Source of the DNA: SVQP01 sp045603085
Lineage (GTDB): Bacteria; Bacillota; Clostridia; Oscillospirales; CAG-272
Length of the DNA: 45,211 nucleotides
Assembly (NCBI GenBank): GCA_045603085.1
Contig: JAZULL010000043.1
Span: forward strand, 1-45,211
Reading direction: 5' to 3'
How positions within the stretch are numbered: position 1 is the first letter of the stretch; each line of letters opens with the position of its first letter. The notes under the pieces are model-generated. The model did no database searches. It was not told where the DNA came from and saw only the letters and a list, made by a program, of their open reading frames with translations. This document shows positions 32,306 through 38,795 of the stretch, piece by piece. Made by a program: the position numbers and the translations under genes.

Positions 32306-33907
32306 TTATTGGTTGCCCGGGGTCAATGAGTAGTCAAAGACGATCTCGTCACCGTCCGAGAGCGTGTAAGAGCCGCATCCTTGTGCAGGAGAGGTGCCGT
32401 TGACGTAATAGGTCCAGCCTGCAAGGTCGCCAAAGTCGTGTTCGTAAAGGTGGTTGATGCCGCGCACGTAAACGCTCTCGCCCACGCCCGTGGTATCCAG
32501 ATGCAGTCCGTGCTTGCGCGCGGCCTCGGTCAGAATATCGTAAACCGTCTCGCCCTGTGCGATCCGGTAGGTTTCGGTGGCCAGGATGATGCCGTCGTCC
32601 GGCAGATAGTCGACGTGCGCAAGATCGGGAACGCGGTCACAGCGCACGGTCAGCGTAACCGTGCCGATGGCGTCGGGCTTGGCCTCGCTCTGCCCGTGAT
32701 AGTAGTCGTCGGGGGAGTAGACGTCAATGAGCAGAACGCCGAAGAGCAAAAGCGCGACCGCCACCCCCACGGCGATAAAGTTTTTGTAGTGGCGTTTTTT
32801 CAGCATCACCAGTACAAGGCAAGCAAGACCGCCAAGCAGGATTACCGCAAGGCATGCCCAGGGCTTGTAGGAAAGGACGGGCTTGACTGTGTCGGGGGCT
32901 TCAGGGTCGCTCGCGGGAGCTGAATCCGACTCTTGGGGAGCAGATTGCACTTGGTCGGGGCGCGCGTGATCAAGATCATATAAGGGAGCTTGCCCGTTTA
33001 CAAAGCGCAGATAGGCAACCATGGCACAAAGCACCTGTGCGGTGGCCGAGGCACTGTAAGCACTGCCTGCGACGTGGCAAAAGCCGCCGTCCGCCAGCGC
33101 GAATTGCGCGATAGCATCAAAGAGCGTGTTGCCGTTTTTGATAAATCTTTGATCCGTGCAGGGGTCAACGTCAAGGGCGCACAGGGCAATGATCACCTGC
33201 GCGGCGCTTTCGGGGTTTTCCACCCCGTAGCTGATAAAGCCGCCGCCCTCGGTTTGTCTGTCGGCAAGCAGGGATAGCGCGGCCTCCACCGCGCTGTCCA
33301 CGTCCTCGCGCGTGCCAAGGCAAGGGGCAAGTGATTGCAGGATCATGGCGGTGGCGTCCACGTCGGATACCTTGCCTGCGATCGCCCAGCCGCCGTCCTC
33401 CTTTTGCAGGGAAAGAATGGCATCAATCACCTCGGCCTTGGTGTGCGAGGTGCTTTGGTAGCCGTTGTTTAAAAGGTGCAGGCCGTAGGCATAGCTCATA
33501 ATGCCAAGCGATCCTATGGTGCTGTCCAGCACCTCTGAGACGTAGGCATCGGTACTGCCGATGGCGGCAAGCGTCAGCGCGTATTTCTGCTTGGTGGTAG
33601 CCGAGGGTACGGTGTTTTTGTCAAGATAAGCAAGCAAAGCCTGCTCGTAGGCGGTGAAATCATAATCGCCGCTTTGCGCAAGGCATAGGATATACCATTC
33701 TGCGCCATTGCCTGCCTTGGCGGCAAGCGAGGTGTCGATCCATTCCTGCACGCTTGCGGCATCGCCTTGCTCAAAGGCCAGAATGCCGTCCGCAACCTCC
33801 CGGGCGTGGCTTGCATGCTGTGTGCCTTGGGCACTCGCCACGAGCGTTGCCGCGCACAAAAGCAAGCAGACAAGGCAGGATAGGAGTGCCAAAAGCTTAC
33901 GTTTCAT
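32306..33907 (-). CDS. Transcobalamin-like membrane protein: alpha/alpha toroid, TM hairpin, DUF4430 domain
   Basis: A 533-residue protein. The signal peptide (to about 28, TLVASAQG) is followed by an alpha/alpha toroid of prenyltransferase/squalene-cyclase-like repeats at about 30-320 (SLQKEDGGWAIAG, DRQTEGGGFISYG, FALADGGFCHVAG). A Pro/Asp linker leads to two membrane helices near 347-370 and 375-397 (ACLAVILLGGLACLVLVML; FIAVGVAVALLLFGVLLIDV). The last 120 residues are a DUF4430 domain (GETVYDILTEAARKHGLHLD, GWTYYVNGTSPAQGCGSYTL, DGDEIVFDY). Intrinsic factor and transcobalamin combine the same two domains around cobalamin. With a cobalamin riboswitch and ECF genes beside it, a corrinoid-capture role is the best inference. 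Both soluble halves should face outward. Confidence 0.82.
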   Translation of the reverse strand: MKRKLLALLSCLVCLLLCAATLVASAQGTQHASHAREVADGILAFEQGDAASVQEWIDTSLAAKAGNGAEWYILCLAQSGDYDFTAYEQALLAYLDKNTVPSATTKQKYALTLAAIGSTDAYVSEVLDSTIGSLGIMSYAYGLHLLNNGYQSTSHTKAEVIDAILSLQKEDGGWAIAGKVSDVDATAMILQSLAPCLGTREDVDSAVEAALSLLADRQTEGGGFISYGVENPESAAQVIIALCALDVDPCTDQRFIKNGNTLFDAIAQFALADGGFCHVAGSAYSASATAQVLCAMVAYLRFVNGQAPLYDLDHARPDQVQSAPQESDSAPASDPEAPDTVKPVLSYKPWACLAVILLGGLACLVLVMLKKRHYKNFIAVGVAVALLLFGVLLIDVYSPDDYYHGQSEAKPDAIGTVTLTVRCDRVPDLAHVDYLPDDGIILATETYRIAQGETVYDILTEAARKHGLHLDTTGVGESVYVRGINHLYEHDFGDLAGWTYYVNGTSPAQGCGSYTLSDGDEIVFDYSLTPGNQ

Positions 33908-33910
33908 GCA

Positions 33911-34714
33911 TTATTTCTCCTTGCGCTTGATGCAAAGGCAGGCCAAGGGCAGAAGTGCGATCAGGCCGGCTCCCACGATTGCGCCGCAACCCTTTTCTTC
34001 TTTTTGACCTTCTTCGGGGGCTTCAGCCTTCACTACGTTGACGCTGCACACGGGCGGCACCAGGGTTTGTGTAGCGCTTGTTGCGCTGATCACGGTAGTG
34101 CCGGGCGCGTTGAGCCTGAAGGAGGCCTTACCGTCCTTGTCGGTGATAATGCCGGTGCGCGCACCGTCCACCAGAATGGTCGCACCCTCTACGGGATAGG
34201 AGATGGGATTCCAGTTCTCGTCATAGCCTGCCGCCATGAGTGTCAGCTCGATCTCCTGGCCGGCCTCGACCGTTTGGGTGGACACATCAAAATACGTGTA
34301 CACGTCACTCCAGTCGCTGCTTGCGTAAACGAAAGCCGTCACGTAGTCGCCGTCCTTGACGGGATCTGCCAGACTCATGCAGGAGGCGTTGTTAAGGTAA
34401 TAGCCGTAAGCGCCGGATTCGTCGCCCCACAGCTTGCTCATGGAAAGGCCGTAGTCGCCGGTGTAGTAGCCGTAGCCCGCTTCAGCGCCGCCCCGGTAAT
34501 ACTGTGCGTGCGCGCAATAGAGTGCATCGTTGACGGTAAAGAGGCTGTCGCCGTCCACATCCTCGATCTGTACGTTGACCTGTGTGGCAACCAGCTCGCC
34601 TTTCACGGCAATGGTCACGGTGACCTGAACGGTGTTTTTCTCTGCGCTCGCACCGATGGTGCACAGGGAAAGGAGCAGGCAGAGGATGGTGAGAAGTGTG
34701 ATGGTCTTTTTCAT
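33911..34714 (-). CDS. Surface protein with DUF4430-like and Ig-like domains and Gly-Cys C-terminal anchor
   Basis: A 267-residue exported protein. The signal peptide (to about 24, LCTIGASAE) precedes a DUF4430-like beta domain at about 30-145 (LFTVNDALYCAHAQYY, GAYGYYLNN, VKDGDYVTAFVY), matching the pattern of the C-terminal domain of transcobalamins. An Ig-like domain (about 150-230, EGATILVDGARTGIITDKDG) follows, then a short Glu/Lys linker. The C-terminus is KGCGA, a hydrophobic helix and KRKEK. It is translationally coupled to the gene before it (ATGA overlap) and 3 bp before the transcobalamin-like gene. It probably presents or captures corrinoid at the surface; this is inference from fold and operon. 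Confidence 0.78.
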   Translation of the reverse strand: MKKTITLLTILCLLLSLCTIGASAEKNTVQVTVTIAVKGELVATQVNVQIEDVDGDSLFTVNDALYCAHAQYYRGGAEAGYGYYTGDYGLSMSKLWGDESGAYGYYLNNASCMSLADPVKDGDYVTAFVYASSDWSDVYTYFDVSTQTVEAGQEIELTLMAAGYDENWNPISYPVEGATILVDGARTGIITDKDGKASFRLNAPGTTVISATSATQTLVPPVCSVNVVKAEAPEEGQKEEKGCGAIVGAGLIALLPLACLCIKRKEK

Positions 34715-35034
34715 GGGGTGTTCTCCTTTTTTGTGTTATTTTTTTGATCCGGCACCCCATCTTGCACCCGATCTTGATTCGCAAGCTTGGCGGCAGTGCG
34801 GGCTCTTTTGGCGCGAATGCGCTTTTGCAGGATCTTTTGGGCGCGGTCATCGTCGCGCGGCACTTTGATGCCGGCGGCCTCCAGCGCGCGTGGCCAAGGG
34901 CCGAGATAGGCCTTGATGGCCACCACCTCGGACTCGGAAAAATCCGAGCGCTGTGGGTAGCGAGCCTGCCCAAGCTCATGGTATTTCTTTGTCAGCAGGA
35001 AAATGCAATCCTGCCGTGTCAGCTTGCCTGCCAT
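34711..35034 (-). CDS. Small HNH-repeat-type putative nucleic-acid-binding protein
   Basis: A 107-residue protein. ATG 35034 is chosen because GGAGG with AGGAAGG lies just upstream and the longer frame runs through the riboswitch terminator. Residues 5-60 match the small DNA-binding repeat associated with homing endonucleases (HNH_repeat type: FLLTKKYHELGQARYPQRSD, VVAIKAYLGPWPRALEAAGI). The rest is highly basic (AQKILQKRIRAKRARTAAKL) with a polar tail. No nuclease domain is present. It is the first gene behind the cobalamin riboswitch and its stop overlaps the next start by four bases (ATGA), so it is made with the uptake proteins. A regulatory role is possible but unproven. Confidence 0.75.
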   Translation of the reverse strand: MAGKLTRQDCIFLLTKKYHELGQARYPQRSDFSESEVVAIKAYLGPWPRALEAAGIKVPRDDDRAQKILQKRIRAKRARTAAKLANQDRVQDGVPDQKNNTKKENTP

Positions 35035-35051
35035 GATCCTTCCTCCAAAAT

Positions 35052-35093
35052 AAAAAAACGCTTTCTTACCCATCCCTTGGGGTAAAAAAGCGT
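35052..35093 (-). terminator. Riboswitch-controlled terminator
   Basis: On the minus strand a 14-bp stem with one mismatch (35093-35080 with 35071-35058, ACGCTTT and TTACCC parts) is followed by a run of T. It sits between the cobalamin aptamer and the first start codon, so it is the likely transcriptional switch. Confidence 0.85.
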
Positions 35094-35113
35094 AGCGATC
35101 CCGGCCTGCGCAA

Positions 35114-35151
35114 GGTACACTTCGGGTACACGTAGGGTACACCTCGGGTAC
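35114..35151. repeat. Four GGTAC(AC) direct repeats at exact 11-bp spacing
   Basis: GGTACAC occurs at 35114, 35125 and 35136, and GGTAC at 35147, each separated by four variable-to-constant bases, so the period is exactly 11 bp. They lie in the leader between the cobalamin aptamer and its terminator. The longer reading frame through them has no protein-like content. Confidence 0.85.
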
Positions 35152-35218
35152 TCCCATGCCTTACAGCAAGCGAAAAACGGCTACACTTTTCATATCCAAA
35201 AGATGTTTTGCCTCGCCA

Positions 35219-35345
35219 TGCAATCGTCCTTTGCGATTGCAATCTGCCCGGTGGGTATTCCGACTTTGACGGTAATGATGGTTGCGACGGATTTTCACCG
35301 AACTTCCCCCTCATCCAAGAGCCCTTGGAACCGAACTGCGAATAT
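35219..35345 (-). promoter_or_regulatory. Cobalamin riboswitch
   Basis: Read on the minus strand, the leader carries the cobalamin aptamer core: GGGGAAGTTCGGTGAAAATC matches the conserved GGGAA...GGTGNAAATCC box. Then come CGCAACCATCATTACCGTC in the place of the C..GCCACTG segment, and AGTCGGAATACCCACCGG in the place of GTCAGGATACCTGCC. An 8-bp hairpin (35219-35242, TGCAATCG/CGATTGCA) follows, as does the partner stem for the loop-loop contact in many family members. The junction sequence is divergent, so the class (adenosyl- or aquo/methylcobalamin selective) is not assigned. It controls the operon from 35034 to 29112. Confidence 0.88.
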
Positions 35346-35357
35346 TTTGTTACGTTC

Positions 35358-35386
35358 ATTTTAGCATGACTAAGAAGGATTGTCAA
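35358..35386 (-). promoter_or_regulatory. Promoter of the corrinoid-uptake operon
   Basis: On the minus strand TTGACA (35386-35381), a 17-nt spacer and TAAAAT (35363-35358) with a TGC extended -10. The start is near 35351, just before the riboswitch. Confidence 0.85.
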
Positions 35387-35415
35387 TAGCCGAGTCGATT
35401 TTTTGGCGCAACGTC

Positions 35416-35444
35416 TTGCAATGGATGGATTTTTCCTGTATAAT
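35416..35444 (+). promoter_or_regulatory. Promoter of the aldo/keto reductase gene
   Basis: TTGCAA (35416-35421), a 17-nt spacer and TATAAT (35439-35444). It diverges from the corrinoid promoter with 29 bp between the two -35 boxes. Confidence 0.75.
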
Positions 35445-35470
35445 AAAAGAAAAAGCTATGGAGGCGCGAT

Positions 35471-36604
35471 ATGATTTATAAGAATTTTAACGGTACAGCC
35501 CTCAGCACGCTTGGCATGGGGTGCATGCGTCTGCCGCAGAAGTCGGAAAACGGCGCGGATATTGATGAGGCGGCACTGGGCGAAATGGTCGATCTGGCAA
35601 TTTCAAGCGGCGTTAACTATTTTGATACCGCATGGGTGTATCATCAGGGCAAGAGCGAGGAATATATGGGTAGAGCACTGGCCAAGTATCCGCGCGAAAG
35701 CTTTTACATTGCCACCAAGTTCCCCGGCTTTTCGGTCGATTTCTGGGGACGCGGCAAGGAGATCTTTGAGGAGCAGCTGTGCCGCCTTGGCATGGACTAT
35801 ATCGATTATTATCTGATCCACAACGTGTCCGAGGGCAATATCGACGCCTATCTGGACACCGAGAAATACGGCGACGTGGAGTATATGATCGCCGAAAAGA
35901 AGGCCGGCCGCATCAAGCACCTCGGCTTTTCCACCCACGGCACGCTGGCTACCATGAAGCGCTTTCTGGATAAGTACGCCGCTGAGATGGAGTTTTGCCA
36001 GATCCAGCTCAACTATCTGGACTATACGCTGCAGAGTGCCAAGGAAAAGATTGAGCTGATCCGCTCTTACGGCCTTGGCGTTTGGGTCATGGAGCCGGTA
36101 CGCGGCGGCAGACTTGCCACCCTGGAGCCCGAGTATGCATCTAAGCTTCAGGCTCTGCGCCCCGGCGCAAGCGCGCCCGAATGGGCATTCCGCTTTTTGC
36201 AGTCCATCCCCGACGTGATCGTGACGCTGTCCGGCATGTCCAATATGGAGCAGCTGAAGCAGAATATTGCCACCTTCTCGACCGAGCAGAATCTGACCCG
36301 GGCCGAGTGGCAGGCGCTGATGGAGATTGCGGACGACATGATCGCAAGAAAGACCCTGCCTTGCACCGCATGCCGCTATTGCACCCCTTACTGCCCGCAG
36401 GAGCTGGATATTCCGCACCTGATCTCGCTGTATAACGCGCAGATGTATCCCGAAAGAGCGGGAGAGGTCAGAGCCCTGATCGCGGCTATGCCCGAGGATA
36501 AAAAGCCCACGGCATGCATCGGCTGCAGAGCCTGCGAGGGTGTCTGCCCGCAGAACATCAAGATCTCGGAAATGATGGTTGAGCTGGCAAAGCGCACTTG
36601 CTGA
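35471..36604 (+). CDS. Aldo/keto reductase with C-terminal 4Fe-4S domain
   Basis: A 377-residue cytoplasmic oxidoreductase. Residues 1-280 are an aldo/keto reductase barrel: GMGCMRLP, the catalytic Asp and Tyr in YFDTAWVYHQGKSE, KFPGF in the place of the catalytic Lys strand, and LGFSTHG. Residues 285-377 carry a ferredoxin-like domain with two clusters: CTACRYCTPYCP and CIGCRACEGVCP. This layout is common in anaerobes, where electrons may pass to or from ferredoxin. The physiological substrate is not known. It has its own promoter and terminator. Confidence 0.92.
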   Translation: MIYKNFNGTALSTLGMGCMRLPQKSENGADIDEAALGEMVDLAISSGVNYFDTAWVYHQGKSEEYMGRALAKYPRESFYIATKFPGFSVDFWGRGKEIFEEQLCRLGMDYIDYYLIHNVSEGNIDAYLDTEKYGDVEYMIAEKKAGRIKHLGFSTHGTLATMKRFLDKYAAEMEFCQIQLNYLDYTLQSAKEKIELIRSYGLGVWVMEPVRGGRLATLEPEYASKLQALRPGASAPEWAFRFLQSIPDVIVTLSGMSNMEQLKQNIATFSTEQNLTRAEWQALMEIADDMIARKTLPCTACRYCTPYCPQELDIPHLISLYNAQMYPERAGEVRALIAAMPEDKKPTACIGCRACEGVCPQNIKISEMMVELAKRTC

Positions 36605-36624
36605 TCTGATCAAAGCTTATACGG

Positions 36625-36650
36625 AAATCCTCGCTCACGGCGAGGATTTT
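36625..36650 (+). terminator. Terminator after the aldo/keto reductase gene
   Basis: A 9-bp perfect stem AAATCCTCG/CGAGGATTT (36625-36633 with 36641-36649), then TTTTCC-type ending. The T-run is short, so termination may be partial and feed the next gene, which shows no clear promoter of its own. Confidence 0.65.
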
Positions 36651-36685
36651 CCAGAATCACATTATTTCGCTTGAAGGAGTCGACC

Positions 36686-38779
36686 ATGAGCGTTACTTAC
36701 GAATTGTTCCATATCCGCGGAAACGTGCCAAAGGGGCAGAATCCGCTCCCTCGCTTCAGACAAAGAGAAGCGGGGCCTGCAAGAACCGACGGTGAGTTTC
36801 CCGAATTCCTCTCGGAGCACCTGGGATGTATGACCAAGGTGCTGCCATATATGACGCAGGACAGATATGACCGCGGACGCGATCTGCTCTCTCTTCCAAG
36901 CTATGTGCTGGAAAACGAATACCTGCGCGCAAGATTCCTGCCCTCGCTGGGCGGCAGATTGCATTCTCTTTACGATAAGGTGGCAGGGCGCGAGCTGCTG
37001 TTTGCCAATCCCGTCATTCAGCCGGGCAATCTTGCCATCCGCAACGCGTGGCTGTCGGGCGGCATTGAGTGGAACGTCGGCAATTTCGGCCACACCTATA
37101 CCACCTGCGACAACGTTTACGCCGCCATTCTGACTGACGGCGAGGGTAACGAATTCCTTCGCATTTACGAGTTTGAGAGAAACAAGAGCATTTTCTGGCA
37201 GGTGGACCTTCATCTGCCCGCGGGGCATCCGCGGCTGTATTCGCACGTCAAGATGATCAATCCCTTTGACCGCGATACTACCACCTATTGGTGGAGCAAT
37301 ATTGCGGTGCGCGCAGAGAGCCGCGTGCGCGTGCTGGCAAGTGAGAAGCAGGTCATTTCCTTTGTGGACGGCGCATGCCGCTACGAAACCTTGCCCAATC
37401 TGGTGGCCATGAACGGCATTGACGCGACTTACCCCGAAAACGCTGACCGCGCCTACGACTATTTCATCCAATGCGAGGACAAGAACGCCTCAACCTGGGA
37501 GGCCGCGGCCTACGAGGACGGCACGGTATTTTATGAAAGATCCACAGCCCCTCTGCTTTACAAAAAGCTGTTTGCATGGGGCACGCACAACGCGGGCGTG
37601 CATTGGCAGGAATATCTGTCGGACGGCAAGGGCACGGGCTATTATGCCGAGATCCAGGCCGGCATCGCGCCCTCTCAGCTGCATGATAAGCCCATGCCCG
37701 CGGGCTGTGTCTATGAGTGGACGCAGTGCTACGGCGGCTTGTCCTTGGAAGGCACTCGTATGCTGGACGTGGAGTATGACAGCGCAGTGGATTACGTCGG
37801 CGCGGCCATCGACGCCGCCATTAGCGCAGAGGATATCCAAAAAATACACCAAAACATGTGCGACCTCGCCTGCCTGTCTGTGACAGAGGAATTGATCGTG
37901 CATCGCGGCTCGGGATTCGGTGCACTCGAGATCGCGCGAATGGCCAAGGACGGCGACGGCGTTGCTCCCGCGTCCGTATGCTTCCCGCAGTCCTCCATAG
38001 GAGAAGCCGAGCGTCCTTGGCTGACCCTTTTGCAGACGGGCAGCTTACCCGTCACCGATCCCGCAGACCTGCAGGTGTCGTATATGGTCAGCCCCAAGTG
38101 GCTTGGCAGATTGCAGAACGCGCCCAAAACGTGGAATAATCTCTTGCACCTTGGCGTGGCCACCTACGAGCGCCACAATACCGAGGTGATCGTTACCAAG
38201 TCGTATGATGCGCAGGCGGACGGGATCGCCATCGCCGCCGCCAAGCAGGCGTGGCTGGAATCCGTGGCGTGTGCGCCCAACTATTGGGCACTTCGCAATC
38301 TTGCGGTGCTGGAAAGAGAGCAGGGTAACGGCGCGCAGGCAATAGAGTATTATGACGCCGCCGTGGCCTGCCCCGGCGCGTTTGCCGACGTCGCTTTGGC
38401 AAGTGAATATTTGCAGTATCTCAATTCCTGCGGACTTTACGGGAAGGCTTGGGCGCTGTACGAGCGTCTGCCCGAGAATTGTCTTGCCGACGACCGCATT
38501 GCCATCACGGCCGCTAAGGTTGCGCTCAAGCTGCGCCGTGTGGCGTACTTAGAGAATTTCTTTGCGGTCGAGCACCATGCCATTTCGGAGGGAGAGACCA
38601 CGCTGACCGACCTTTGGTTTGGCCTTTGCGCGCTCCGTCTTGCCGCCGAGCGCGGGATCCAAGATCCCACCGAGGATCAGCTGGCAGAGCTTGCCGACGA
38701 GGCGTGGGATCTCTGCCCGCCCGATACGTCGATCGACTTCCGTATGTCGCTGGACAGAAAAAATAAGTACAGAATTTAA
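36686..38779 (+). CDS. DUF5107-domain protein with TPR-like C-terminus
   Basis: About 697 residues, no signal peptide. ATG 36686 follows GAAGGAG; the TTG at 36671 overlaps that site. Residues 50-320 resemble the DUF5107 domain, a galactose-mutarotase-like beta-sandwich (LPSLGGRLHSLYDKVAGREL, NPVIQPGNLAIRNAWLSGGI, TTYWWSNIAV, WGTHNAGVHWQEYLS). The last 200 residues have TPR-like helix pairs (NYWALRNLAVLEREQGNGAQ, EYYDAAVACPG). Proteins of this kind are widespread next to glycosidases in Clostridia and are assumed to act on carbohydrates, but the reaction is not established. It stands 16 bp before the GH-A glycosidase gene. Confidence 0.8.
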   Translation: MSVTYELFHIRGNVPKGQNPLPRFRQREAGPARTDGEFPEFLSEHLGCMTKVLPYMTQDRYDRGRDLLSLPSYVLENEYLRARFLPSLGGRLHSLYDKVAGRELLFANPVIQPGNLAIRNAWLSGGIEWNVGNFGHTYTTCDNVYAAILTDGEGNEFLRIYEFERNKSIFWQVDLHLPAGHPRLYSHVKMINPFDRDTTTYWWSNIAVRAESRVRVLASEKQVISFVDGACRYETLPNLVAMNGIDATYPENADRAYDYFIQCEDKNASTWEAAAYEDGTVFYERSTAPLLYKKLFAWGTHNAGVHWQEYLSDGKGTGYYAEIQAGIAPSQLHDKPMPAGCVYEWTQCYGGLSLEGTRMLDVEYDSAVDYVGAAIDAAISAEDIQKIHQNMCDLACLSVTEELIVHRGSGFGALEIARMAKDGDGVAPASVCFPQSSIGEAERPWLTLLQTGSLPVTDPADLQVSYMVSPKWLGRLQNAPKTWNNLLHLGVATYERHNTEVIVTKSYDAQADGIAIAAAKQAWLESVACAPNYWALRNLAVLEREQGNGAQAIEYYDAAVACPGAFADVALASEYLQYLNSCGLYGKAWALYERLPENCLADDRIAITAAKVALKLRRVAYLENFFAVEHHAISEGETTLTDLWFGLCALRLAAERGIQDPTEDQLAELADEAWDLCPPDTSIDFRMSLDRKNKYRI

Positions 38780-38795
38780 CGTAACAGAGGTAATA

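Noticed and set aside
35114..35151. CRISPR-like array
   Set aside because: Repeat units are 7 bp with 4-bp gaps, far too short for CRISPR, and no cas genes are in the window.
35035..35157. N-terminal extension of the HNH-repeat protein through the riboswitch terminator and 11-bp repeats
   Set aside because: The extension encodes the repeats and the terminator stem and has no protein-like signal; GGAGG directly before ATG 35034 decides the start.
38619..38795. A 59-residue N-terminal extension of the GH-A glycosidase
   Set aside because: It overlaps the end of the DUF5107 gene in another frame; a normal signal peptide begins at 38796 after AGAGG.
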